Of a stretch of 64,000 nt of DNA, positions 40,186 through 48,050 are shown piece after piece; the stretch's first letter is position 1, and every line of letters begins with the position of its first letter. The notes below the pieces were generated by a model that made no database searches, was not told the origin of the DNA, and saw nothing but the letters and a program-made list of their open reading frames with translations. This stretch comes from Knoellia sp. p5-6-4 (GTDB lineage Bacteria; Actinomycetota; Actinomycetes; Actinomycetales; Dermatophilaceae): positions 1,484,437 to 1,548,436 of the forward strand of contig NZ_JARGZF010000001.1 of NCBI RefSeq assembly GCF_029222705.1, written 5' to 3'. The translations under genes were made by a program, and so were the position numbers.

Positions 40186-41562
40186 GTGACCGACCCCAAC
40201 GCCTCCCACGATGTCGCGGCACCGGGCCCGGGCAGCCCTGTGCCGTCACCGCCGGCGGGGCAGCCGGTCACGGACCCCGCTGCTGTCGTGCGCTCCAAGC
40301 CGTACCTGTCGGCGCTGTTGCTCGCCGCCGTCCTGGGCATCCCGATCTCCGTCGCGGCCTACGGCTTTCTGGCGCTGGTTACCGAGGTCCAGACGTACCT
40401 GTTCACGGACCTGCCGAACAACGTCTTCGCGGAGGGCACCCCCGCCTGGTGGCCGGTGCCCTGGCTGGGGCTGTGCGGACTGCTGACCGGCTTGACCATC
40501 CGCCACCTGCCCGGCAACGGCGGTCACTCGCCCGCGCTCGGGTTCCACGCCGGCGGAGGTCCGCCAGCAGCTCGCGAGCTGCCCGGCATCGCCCTGGCAT
40601 CCTTGGCCACGCTGAGCCTGGGCGCAGTGCTCGGCCCCGAGGCGCCGCTGATCGCTCTCGGCGGAGGCCTTGCCGCGCTCACCGTCCGGCTGGCCCGCAA
40701 GGACGCACCACCGATGGCGCTGACGGTCATGGCCTCGGCCGGCAGCTTCGCGGCCATCAGCACGCTGCTCGGCTCACCCCTGCTCGGCGCCTTCCTCATC
40801 ATGGAGGCTGCCGGGATCGCCGGTGCGACGCTCACCCTCGTCGCGCTGCCGGGCCTACTCGCCTCCGGTGTCGGCGCCCTGGTCTTCGTCGGCTTGGACA
40901 GCTGGACCGGGCTGGGCACGTTCTCGCTGGCCCTCACGACCGTGCCACCGGCAACGGCTCCGACGCTGGCGAGCCTCGCGTGGGCGCTGGCGGTGGGCGC
41001 AGCGGGGGCGCTGCTCGGCTGGGGAATCCGCTGGGTCGGCCTGTCGCTGCGCCCGATGGTGCACGCCAGCCGAGTCCTGGTGACCGCGGCCCTCGGCCTG
41101 CTCATCGGTCTCACGGCAATGACCTACCAGCTCCTCTCCGGGAACAGCTTCAGCCAGGTGTTGTTCTCCGGACAGGACGCACTGCCCGACCTGGTCGCGG
41201 ACGCCTCCAGCTACTCGCTCGGCGCCCTCCTCCTGCTCGCCGGGTGCAAGATGCTGGCCTACGGCCTCTCCCTGAGCGCGTTCCGCGGCGGCCCGGTCTT
41301 TCCCGCCATGTTCATCGGTGCAGTGCTCGGCATCGCGGCAAGCGGCCTGCCCGGCCTCGACCTGGCGCCGGCGATCGGCATGGGCATCGGTGCGATGTGC
41401 TGCGCGATGCTGCGGTTGCCGCTGACCTCGACGCTGTTGGCCACCCTGCTGCTCGGCGTCGACGGCGTGGCAGTGACACCGCAGGTCGTGGTCGCCGTGG
41501 CAGTCGCCTTCGTCCTGACCATGGTTCTCCCCGTCCCTGACCGGTTCACCCGGGCGGGGTGA
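40186..41562 (+). CDS. ClC-family chloride/proton exchanger
   Basis: 458-residue ClC protein. GPEAPL at 150-155 carries the gating Glu (position 152) of the GxExP motif, and FLIMEAAG keeps Glu 207 at the position of the internal proton Glu of E. coli ClC, so it is probably an exchanger rather than a channel. GHSPALG stands at the selectivity-filter Ser region, and AFRGGPVFPAMFIGA is the second filter motif. It is the first gene of an operon with a YrhK-like protein and glutamate decarboxylase. E. coli ClC exchangers supply the counter-charge path needed for amino-acid-dependent acid resistance, so the pairing is functionally sensible. Confidence 0.9.
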   Translation: MTDPNASHDVAAPGPGSPVPSPPAGQPVTDPAAVVRSKPYLSALLLAAVLGIPISVAAYGFLALVTEVQTYLFTDLPNNVFAEGTPAWWPVPWLGLCGLLTGLTIRHLPGNGGHSPALGFHAGGGPPAARELPGIALASLATLSLGAVLGPEAPLIALGGGLAALTVRLARKDAPPMALTVMASAGSFAAISTLLGSPLLGAFLIMEAAGIAGATLTLVALPGLLASGVGALVFVGLDSWTGLGTFSLALTTVPPATAPTLASLAWALAVGAAGALLGWGIRWVGLSLRPMVHASRVLVTAALGLLIGLTAMTYQLLSGNSFSQVLFSGQDALPDLVADASSYSLGALLLLAGCKMLAYGLSLSAFRGGPVFPAMFIGAVLGIAASGLPGLDLAPAIGMGIGAMCCAMLRLPLTSTLLATLLLGVDGVAVTPQVVVAVAVAFVLTMVLPVPDRFTRAG

Positions 41563-41620
41563 GCCGCTCGGCGGGCGCCCGCCGGAGGGTGGTGCCTGTC
41601 GAGCCGTCGAGAGGAGCAGC

Positions 41621-42331
41621 ATGTCCGTGCGGCCCTTCCTGCTCAATGCGGCGATCGCCTGGCTGTTCATCGTGGGGTCCTCGTGCTTCGTCCTCGGGTC
41701 GGTGCCGGCCTATGCGAACGCTGTCGGCGGACCGGTGGACGGGATCACCTACGTCGTGGGCTCGCTCTTCTTCACTGCGGCTTCGTTCACCCAGCTCCTG
41801 CAGGCGCAGAGCCCGGCGATGACCGGCGTCGACGAGGTCGGGCAGCACAGGCGTGCACCGGTCAGGCTCTGGAACTGGCTGCCCCACGATCGAGGTTGGC
41901 TGGCCGCGACCACGCAGTTCCCTGGAACGGTGTTCTTCAACATCAGCACCCTGGCCGCGCTCACGCATAACGCGAGCGCGGCGGAGCAGAACCGGTACGT
42001 CTGGCGCCCGGACCTCTTCGGGTCGACCCTCTTCCTCGTCGCGAGCGCGTTCGGCGTGCTCGCCGTCACCGACCGCTTCCTCAGCCTGCGGCCACGATCG
42101 CTCCCCTGGCGCATCGCCTGGCTGAACATGGTCGGCTCGGTCCTGTTCATGGCCTCGGCACTGGCCAGCTACGTCGTCCCCAGCACGGACGAGCTGGTGA
42201 GCACGCGAGTGGCCGTGGCAGGCACCCTGCTCGGCGCCGTGTGCTTCCTCGCCGGCGCCGCGCTGATGTTCCCCGCCTGGCGACAGACACTCCTCCAGGT
42301 GCAGCCACCCCTGCGCCCCCAACACCCCTAG
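41621..42331 (+). CDS. YrhK-like conserved membrane protein
   Basis: 236-residue membrane protein with six hydrophobic segments in two groups: FLLNAAIAWLFIVGSSCFVLGSVPAY and ITYVVGSLFFTAASFTQLLQA near the N-terminus, then FGSTLFLVASAFGVLAVTD, WRIAWLNMVGSVLFMASALASYVVP and a final pair. The GSxxFxxGSxxAY and GSxxFTxxxxxQLLQA repeats resemble YrhK-domain proteins, and a short helical central loop (NWLPHDRGWLAATTQF) separates the halves. Function unknown; it sits between ClC and GAD in a tight operon (58 and 9 bp gaps), so a part in proton or osmotic stress is inferred. Confidence 0.7.
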   Translation: MSVRPFLLNAAIAWLFIVGSSCFVLGSVPAYANAVGGPVDGITYVVGSLFFTAASFTQLLQAQSPAMTGVDEVGQHRRAPVRLWNWLPHDRGWLAATTQFPGTVFFNISTLAALTHNASAAEQNRYVWRPDLFGSTLFLVASAFGVLAVTDRFLSLRPRSLPWRIAWLNMVGSVLFMASALASYVVPSTDELVSTRVAVAGTLLGAVCFLAGAALMFPAWRQTLLQVQPPLRPQHP

Positions 42332-42340
42332 GACACGCCC

Positions 42341-43717
42341 ATGACCACCGATCCGGACATCAACGCCGCTGCCGCCCTGTTCGGCAACAGCTTCGCCACC
42401 CGGGAGGTGCCGAGCCACGAGTTCCCCGAGGCGGGCATGACCGCGGTCGACGCCATGCGGCTGGTCGCCGAGGACCTCGCCCTGGAAGGCGACCCGGCGC
42501 GCAACCTCGCCACGTTCGTGACGACGTGGATGGAGCCGGAAGCGCAGCGGATCATCGCCGCCAACCAGCACCGCAACTTCATCGACCACGCCGAGTACCC
42601 GCGCACGGCCGAGATCGAGCAACGCTGCATACGGATGCTGGCCGACCTCTTCCACGCCCCCGGCGAGACCACCGGAGCACGCACCCAGGGTTCGTCCGAG
42701 GCGATCATGCTTGGGGCGCTTTCGCTGAAGTGGAGCTGGCGCAAGCGGCGCGAGGCCGCCGGCGAGTCCGCCACGAGCCCCAACCTCGTGTTCGGCGGGG
42801 ACGTGCACGTCGTGTGGGAGAAGTTCTGCCGCTACTTCGACGTGGAGCCCCGCATCGTCCCGCTCCAGCCGGGCAAGTACACCATCGGCCCCGAGGACGT
42901 CAGGCCACACCTCGACGAGAACACCATCGGGGTCGCGGCCGTCCTCGGAACCACCTTCACCGGGCACAAGGACGACATCGTCGGGATCAACAACCTGCTG
43001 CTGCGGATCAAGCAGGAGCGTGGCCTCGACATCCCCCTGCACGTCGACGGGGCGAGCGGTGGCTTCGTCTGGCCGTTCCTCTACCCCGACTCCGCCTGGG
43101 ACTTCCGCCTCGAGCAGGTGCGCTCCATCAACGTCTCAGGGCACAAGTTCGGCCTCGTCTACCCCGGCATCGGCTGGCTTGTCTTCCGGGAGAAGTCCGA
43201 CCTCGCCCCCGACCTGGTCTTCGAGGAGAACTACCTGGGCAAGACCGACGCCACCTTCACCCTGAACTTCTCCACCGGTTCCGCGATGGTGCTCGCGCAG
43301 TACTACAACCTCGTCCGCTACGGGCGCGCCGGCTACACCTACATCATGCGCAACATGCAGGCGAACGCCCACCTGCTGGCCGACAAGCTGGCCGCCATGG
43401 GTCGGTTCGAGCTGATCGGCCGAGACGAGGAACAGCTCCCGCTCGTGGCGTTCCAGCTCTCCGGCGACCACGGCTACGACGAGTTCGACATCGCCTGGCA
43501 GCTGTCCGCCGAGCGCGGCTGGATGGTCCCGGCCTACACCCTTCCCCCCAACGCGCAGGACGTGACGATCATGCGGGCCCTGGTCAAGCAGACCCTCAGC
43601 CACGAGCACGTCGACACCCTCGCCCGCGACATCGAGGAGGCCTGCGCAACTCTCGCGCGCAAAGGCGGAGCCCACGAGTCCGAGCGCAGGAAGGTCGTCA
43701 CCGGCCCAGGGCACTGA
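42341..43717 (+). CDS. gadB: glutamate decarboxylase
   Basis: PLP enzyme that converts glutamate to GABA with consumption of a proton, 458 residues. PLP Lys is K269 in SGHKFG; DGASG at 236-240 carries the Asp that binds the PLP nitrogen; FIDHAEYPRT and RTQGSSEAIMLGAL are typical GAD segments. The C-terminus (DIEEACATLARKGGAHESER) is near full length with the His-containing tail present in acid-inducible GAD. No glutamate/GABA antiporter (GadC) is adjacent, so either export is separate or GAD feeds metabolism. Third gene of the ClC operon. Confidence 0.93.
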   Translation: MTTDPDINAAAALFGNSFATREVPSHEFPEAGMTAVDAMRLVAEDLALEGDPARNLATFVTTWMEPEAQRIIAANQHRNFIDHAEYPRTAEIEQRCIRMLADLFHAPGETTGARTQGSSEAIMLGALSLKWSWRKRREAAGESATSPNLVFGGDVHVVWEKFCRYFDVEPRIVPLQPGKYTIGPEDVRPHLDENTIGVAAVLGTTFTGHKDDIVGINNLLLRIKQERGLDIPLHVDGASGGFVWPFLYPDSAWDFRLEQVRSINVSGHKFGLVYPGIGWLVFREKSDLAPDLVFEENYLGKTDATFTLNFSTGSAMVLAQYYNLVRYGRAGYTYIMRNMQANAHLLADKLAAMGRFELIGRDEEQLPLVAFQLSGDHGYDEFDIAWQLSAERGWMVPAYTLPPNAQDVTIMRALVKQTLSHEHVDTLARDIEEACATLARKGGAHESERRKVVTGPGH

Positions 43718-43790
43718 CCTGCCAGAGATGGCCGCTGGCCGTGGACTCAGGAGTGGTCGGCCCGGACCCGCTGTCCCGTGCAGTCGACGG

Positions 43791-43955
43791 TCACGGTGCC
43801 CCATAGGGAAGGATCCACTGCGGGCGGGTGTGGCCGAAGGGGATCCCGACCACCACGAGGGCGTCGCCGGGGCGCCCTTGGGCGGAGAGGCAGGCCGCCA
43901 AGACGCCGTGGGTGAAGCTGGATGCCGTCTTGCCGTCGACCATGCGGGTGGTCAT
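43791..43955 (-). CDS. short ORF, unrecognised
   Basis: 54 residues from the ATG at 43955: TTRMVDGKTASSFTHGVLAACLSAQGRPGDALVVVGIPFG with a short C-terminal stretch ending PYGAP. It has no RBS of note and overlaps no other feature. It could be a decayed gene fragment; the whole stretch 43718-44007 otherwise shows no gene. Low confidence. Confidence 0.2.
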   Translation of the reverse strand: MTTRMVDGKTASSFTHGVLAACLSAQGRPGDALVVVGIPFGHTRPQWILPYGAP

Positions 43956-44007
43956 CTGGCAGCGGACCCGAGAGTGAGCCGGATCATGGTGCGGTGGGGG
44001 TCGGTCG

Positions 44008-44928
44008 TCATCGCTGCGCTTGCTCGGCTGCGGGGTCGTCGGGTGGTGCCGTGACGAACCGCGCGGGGTCCTCGGCGAACTCGGTCCGGCAGCCCGAGGA
44101 GCAGAACCACCAGGTGCGGTCGGCCCAGTCCAGGTGCGGACCGGTGGGTTCGACCGGCATCCGGCACACCGGGTCGAGGGGCAGGGTGGTGATGGCCTTG
44201 AACCGTCCGTCCTCCAGCCACAGGACGCGGTCGGCGACCACTCGCAGGCGGTCGTCGTGGCTGACGATGACGACGCAGCGCTGGTCGTCGTCGGCGAGCT
44301 GGCGCAGCAGCCGCGCGAGGTCGCGGCCGCGGGAGGCGTCGAGGTTGGCGGTGGGCTCGTCGGCGAGCAGCACGGGCGGGTCGTTGGCCAGGGCACGGGC
44401 GACGGCGACGCGCTGCTGCTCGCCACCGGACAGCTGAAGTGGCCGGGCCCCTGCCCGGTGGGCGAGGCCGACACGCTCGAGCAGGGCGCGGGCGCGGTCG
44501 GTGGCAGCCGCTCCGGTGGTGCCGGCCAGGTTGGTGGCGACGGCGATGTTCTCGGTGGCGGTGAGCGCGTCGAGGAGCGCGTAGTCCTGGAAGATGAACC
44601 CGAACGTGAGCGCCCGCAGGGCGGGCAGCGCCTTCTCGGGCTCGGCGGCCACGTCGACGGTCGTGCCGTCGCGCTTGGTCACCGTGATCGAGCCGGCCGT
44701 GGGCCGCAGCAGCGCCCCCAGCATGAGCAGCAATGTGGTCTTTCCCGACCCGCTGGGTCCCATGACGAGGAGGACCTCGCCGGCAGCCACGTCCAGGCCG
44801 ACGTCTCGAACGGCCGCGACCTGGGTGGAACCGTGCCCGTACGTCTTGGTCAGGCCGCGCACCCGCAAGGTGTTGCGCGCGAGACCGGTGCTCGCTCCAG
44901 CTGGGCTGGGGTCGGTGGTGGCGGTCAT
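44008..44928 (-). CDS. MacB/LolD-type ABC ATPase fused to C-terminal YHS domain
   Basis: 306 residues. Residues 20-245 are a MacB/LolD-like ATPase: Walker A GPSGSGKTTL, a Q-loop FIFQDYALL, signature LSGGEQQRVAVARAL, Walker B PVLLADEPTANLD and a His in VIVSHDD. Residues about 250-295 form a YHS domain (PLDPVCRMPVEPTGPHLDWA, then WWFCSSGCRTEFAEDP) with Cys in DPVC and CSSGC, the metal- or cofactor-binding fold seen at the ends of copper-handling proteins. The fusion couples an exporter ATPase to a metal-sensing or delivery module. It overlaps the permease gene by 4 nt. Confidence 0.88.
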   Translation of the reverse strand: MTATTDPSPAGASTGLARNTLRVRGLTKTYGHGSTQVAAVRDVGLDVAAGEVLLVMGPSGSGKTTLLLMLGALLRPTAGSITVTKRDGTTVDVAAEPEKALPALRALTFGFIFQDYALLDALTATENIAVATNLAGTTGAAATDRARALLERVGLAHRAGARPLQLSGGEQQRVAVARALANDPPVLLADEPTANLDASRGRDLARLLRQLADDDQRCVVIVSHDDRLRVVADRVLWLEDGRFKAITTLPLDPVCRMPVEPTGPHLDWADRTWWFCSSGCRTEFAEDPARFVTAPPDDPAAEQAQR

Positions 44929-46070
44929 CGGGACTCCCGGAAGGCGGTGGCGGCGTCGAGCGTGGCGATGCGGCGCAGCGGCCACAGGGCGGCGAGGAGC
45001 CCGACCACGAGGGCGCTGGCAGCGAGCTGGACGGCAGCGGCGGCGGTGATGCGGATCTGGATGGCAGGCGCTACGAGGGGAAGGGCCCAGGCGAGGAGGC
45101 GGCCGAGGACGACCGCGGCCACGGCGGCGAGAGCGACGGTCCACAGCACTTGCACGGCAACCGCGCCGGCGAGCCGCAGGGTGCTGGCCCCGAGGGCTTT
45201 GAGGACCGCGAAGTCGCGCAGTCGGCTGAGGGTGGCGGTCATCAGGCCGAGCGCGATGACCGCGAGCGCGATGAGCAGTCCGATGGTCGACATCAACCGG
45301 AGGAGGTTGGCGCTCATGTCGGTCACGATGCGCGCTTCCGAGGCGGCGAACTGCTCCCTGGTCTGGACCGTGTCGTCCGGCAGCGCGGCCCGGACCCGGG
45401 CGGCCAGCACGTCCGGCTCGAGCCCACGCTCCGCACCGAGCAAGACGTAGGAGGTCGGGGCACTGCCGCGGACGCCGGCGAAGTCTTCGGCCGTGGTGAA
45501 CACCGTGGTGTTGGTGATGCTGGAGCCGCCGGTGCTGAGCCCCGCCACCCGAAGCCGCGAGCCGAGCACGGTGACCGTGTCGCCGAGGCCGACGCCGAGC
45601 GTGTCCGCGGCCTGCTCGTCCAGCACGGCCTCGCCGCTCCGGGGCGTCCGGCCGGCCGTGAGGACGGCGGGTCCACCGCGACCGCTCGTGGGGTCGTAGC
45701 CGATCAGGTACGTCAACTGTCGGCCACGAGGCCCGGCGACCGAGCCGGAGGCGAGCCCGATCGAGGACACCCACGCGACGCCGGGGACCGACCGGAGCCG
45801 GTCAGCGGTGTCGGCCGGCAGGGTGGAGGCGCTCATGTGCATCGTCTTCACCCCGGCCTGCGAGACGAACACCGAGGCCGGAGAGGTGCGGATGTAGAAG
45901 GTGACCCGCTCGATGGCGCCGGCGAAGATCCCACCCAGCAGCAGGACGAGCAGCAGAGATGCGGCAACCCCGAGCACCGTCAGCGCGGCCCGGCGCCGCT
46001 CGGCGAACAGGAACCGGCGCCCCACCGGGACGGTCCCGAGGCGGAGCGGGTCGAGGGTCGCGGCGCCCAT
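44925..46070 (-). CDS. FtsX/MacB-type ABC permease
   Basis: 381 residues. Layout is MacB-like: TM1 near residue 35, a large extracytoplasmic MacB_PCD region (about 60-260, with YIRTSPASVFVSQAGVKTMH and YLIGYDPTSGRGG), then three C-terminal TM segments (ANLLRLMSTIGLLIALAVIALGL, AVQVLWTVALAAVAAVVLG and LAASALVVGLLAALW). The KALGASTLRLAG coupling motif lies between TM2 and TM3. Start ATG 46070 overlaps the previous permease stop. The two permeases and the ATPase form a complete exporter, probably tripartite with an outside partner elsewhere. Confidence 0.87.
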   Translation of the reverse strand: MGAATLDPLRLGTVPVGRRFLFAERRRAALTVLGVAASLLLVLLLGGIFAGAIERVTFYIRTSPASVFVSQAGVKTMHMSASTLPADTADRLRSVPGVAWVSSIGLASGSVAGPRGRQLTYLIGYDPTSGRGGPAVLTAGRTPRSGEAVLDEQAADTLGVGLGDTVTVLGSRLRVAGLSTGGSSITNTTVFTTAEDFAGVRGSAPTSYVLLGAERGLEPDVLAARVRAALPDDTVQTREQFAASEARIVTDMSANLLRLMSTIGLLIALAVIALGLMTATLSRLRDFAVLKALGASTLRLAGAVAVQVLWTVALAAVAAVVLGRLLAWALPLVAPAIQIRITAAAAVQLAASALVVGLLAALWPLRRIATLDAATAFRESR

Positions 46071-47203
46071 CACCGACTCCGGAAGGCGGTGGCCGGGTCG
46101 AGGCGGGCCAGGCGGCGGGCGGGCAGCCAGGCAGCGAGCAGGGCCATCACGACAGCGGCGGCGGCGGTGGCGACCACCGTCGGGATGGTGACGGCCACCG
46201 GGAACGCGGGCCACCACCAGGAGATCACCTGCCGAGCGACGGCCATCAGCAACAGTGCCGCCAAGGCCCCGAGCCCGGTCAGGGCGGCGGTCTCGCCGAC
46301 GGCGATGCGACGCAGCCGTCCCGGCGAGGCGCCCATCGCTTTGAGGATGCCGAGGTCCCGCTGTTGCTCGGTGACGCGCGTGTGCGCGACGAGCGCGACG
46401 ATGAGCGTCCCGGCGACGAAGGCCACGGCGACCATGAGCCGCACGGGGGCCCCGTAGATCCGGGTGGCGAGGGTGAGCGCGGCCTCGTGCAGCTGGGCCG
46501 GGGTGCGCACGGTCAGCCCGGACCGGGTCAGCTGCCCGGTGATCGCTACCGGGTCGGCGTGCGGGCTCAGGCTCACCAAGACGCTCCCAGTGGTGCCGGA
46601 GGCGCGCAGCATGCCGGTCATCGCGTCCGTGGTCGTGAAGAGCAGTGGTGTCATGAACATGGTGGTGTCGTCGGTCAGCGCGACCACCCTCATGGTGTGG
46701 CCGAGGACGGGCAGCTGGTCCCCGATGGCGAGGCCATGCTCCGCTGCGAAGACGGCGTCGAGTGCGACCTCGTCATCCGCACCCGGGGGGTGGCCTGCGG
46801 CCAGTGCCCAGGGGCCGCCAGGACGGCCGGGGTTGCTGGCGGCAGCGGCCACCGCGGCCTTGCCATGGGGCAGCTCGAGGATCAGGTACAGCGTGCGGAT
46901 GGGGTCGGCGGCGGCCACCCCGGGTATGCCGCGGACCGTGGCCAGCGCGTCGGCCGGCAGGCCACCCGGGTCGGCGAACAAGCTCTCGGTGCCGGGCGGG
47001 ACCACGACGAGGTCGGCGCCCAGGTGATCCTCGTAGACGGTGACCCGTTGCTGGACCCCTTCCCAGAGCCCGCTGAGCAGGAGCATGAGCATCAGGGCCA
47101 GTCCCACACCGACGGCGCCTGCGGCTGTGCGCACCGGACGGGCGGCCAGCAGCCGCCTCGTCAGAGGCACCCTGCGGCGCCGTCCTCGTGTTGTGGCTGC
47201 CAT
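46070..47203 (-). CDS. FtsX/MacB-type ABC permease
   Basis: 377 residues from the ATG at 47203 (GGGAGG 8 nt upstream; a GTG at 47212 is the alternative). Basic N-terminus (RGRRRRVPLTRRLLAA), TM1 (AAGAVGVGLALMLMLLLSGL), extracytoplasmic domain to about residue 245, then three TM segments with LGILKAMGASPGRLRRIAVGE as coupling motif. The C-terminus ends LARLDPATAFRSR, the same type of ending as the sister permease (IATLDAATAFRESR), so the two genes look like diverged duplicates. First gene of the exporter operon. Confidence 0.87.
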   Translation of the reverse strand: MAATTRGRRRRVPLTRRLLAARPVRTAAGAVGVGLALMLMLLLSGLWEGVQQRVTVYEDHLGADLVVVPPGTESLFADPGGLPADALATVRGIPGVAAADPIRTLYLILELPHGKAAVAAAASNPGRPGGPWALAAGHPPGADDEVALDAVFAAEHGLAIGDQLPVLGHTMRVVALTDDTTMFMTPLLFTTTDAMTGMLRASGTTGSVLVSLSPHADPVAITGQLTRSGLTVRTPAQLHEAALTLATRIYGAPVRLMVAVAFVAGTLIVALVAHTRVTEQQRDLGILKAMGASPGRLRRIAVGETAALTGLGALAALLLMAVARQVISWWWPAFPVAVTIPTVVATAAAAVVMALLAAWLPARRLARLDPATAFRSR

Positions 47204-47249
47204 TGGCGTCACCTCCCGCGACCGCCGTCCGGTGGGCCGAGCAAAGTGC

Positions 47250-47504
47250 CTAGCGCCGGTCGTGACCGCCGTGTACTCCCATCATGGCCGCCATCATCCC
47301 GACGCACAGGAGGGCCCCGAGGATGGAGCCGCCGGTGTCTCGGCCGGTCAGGACCAGCACCCCGACGAACAGCAGCATCGGGACACACATGAGAAGCATC
47401 GTGAACATGTGGCCGCGGCCGTGGCCCCGCGCGGAACCCGGCTCTGGGGCGGACAGCGGGGCTGGCACGTGCTGGCTGCCAGGGTGCGGCTGCTGTGCGC
47501 TCAC
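47250..47504 (-). CDS. small His-rich membrane protein
   Basis: 84 residues from GTG 47504. A His/Gly/Pro-rich N-terminus (PHPGSQHVPAPLSAPEPGSA, RGHGRGH) precedes a membrane segment MFTMLLMCVPMLLFVGVLVLT and a second one GSILGALLCVGMMAAMMGVHGG, ending GGHDRR. Met and His clusters are typical of small proteins in copper or other soft-metal resistance clusters (for example DUF2933-type). It lies 46 bp upstream of the exporter operon on the same strand and fits a metal theme with the YHS domain. Confidence 0.6.
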   Translation of the reverse strand: MSAQQPHPGSQHVPAPLSAPEPGSARGHGRGHMFTMLLMCVPMLLFVGVLVLTGRDTGGSILGALLCVGMMAAMMGVHGGHDRR

Positions 47505-47616
47505 GGGGGATCGTCTTTCCGGGGCGGGTGTCGGCTCTGTCCGCCCATGCCTCGAGCGTCCGACTGGCACCTGAAGACGGCCGGTCGGTCGTGTGAAGAT
47601 TCGATGTTGGCCATGC

Positions 47617-47727
47617 GACCTGGACACCCGCTTCGGGCCCGCCCTCACCGCCGAGCTCCTGCGCGAGCTGACCATCGACCCGCGCCGGGACTACCTGCCG
47701 CAGAACCTCGAACGACCCCCGAAATGA
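47617..47727 (+). pseudogene. C-terminal scrap of an integrase-type transposase (tentative)
   Basis: An open frame on the plus strand reads DTRFGPALTAELLRELTIDP, then RRDYLPQNLERPPK and a TGA at 47725-47727. The ELTIDPxRDYxP ending resembles the C-terminal tail of IS481/IS3-like integrase-core transposases of actinobacteria. No catalytic part, inverted repeat or start region is present, so it is at most a remnant. It lies right beside tRNA-Ser. Confidence 0.35.
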
Positions 47728-47728
47728 A

Positions 47729-47763
47729 CGACAGCCGAACCCACACGATGGGTCCGGCTGTCG
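47729..47763 (-). terminator. hairpin terminator of tRNA-Ser(CGA)
   Basis: CGACAGCCG at 47729-47737 pairs with CGGCTGTCG at 47755-47763 (9 bp), with an inner ACCCA/TGGGT pair, located just downstream of the minus-strand tRNA. Followed on that strand by TTCATTTC, a short T-rich run. Confidence 0.7.
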
Positions 47764-47784
47764 CGGATCTCTTCAGAGATCACA

Positions 47785-47874
47785 TGGCGGTGGCGGTGGG
47801 ATTTGAACCCACGGAGGAGTTGCCCCCTCACACGCTTTCGAGGCGTGCTCCTTAGGCCGCTCGGACACGCCACC
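47785..47874 (-). tRNA. tRNA-Ser (anticodon CGA)
   Basis: 90-nt class II tRNA with encoded CCA (TGG at 47785-47787 on the plus strand). On the minus strand the acceptor GGTGGCG pairs with CGCCACC; the anticodon loop reads CTCGAAA within GCACGC/GCGTGT stems; a long variable arm and a GTGGGTTCAAATCCCAC T arm are present. Confidence 0.96.
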
Positions 47875-48050
47875 GCCGAGCAGGGTACTAGAGCAGCGGA
47901 CCGCCGAAGAAATCGGGCCCGGGCAGCGACCGGCCGACTGTCCATCGCGGCGCCGCGAGCAGGCGGTGAGCACGCGGCATACCGCGGAGGGGCAGTGGTC
48001 CGTCGTCCGCCGGCAGGCCTCGGCGCCTCCCAACCACCGGCTGGGAGGGA

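Noticed and set aside
47773-48033. Minus-strand ORF spanning tRNA-Ser(CGA)
   Set aside because: It reads through a structured tRNA gene; no homology or RBS.
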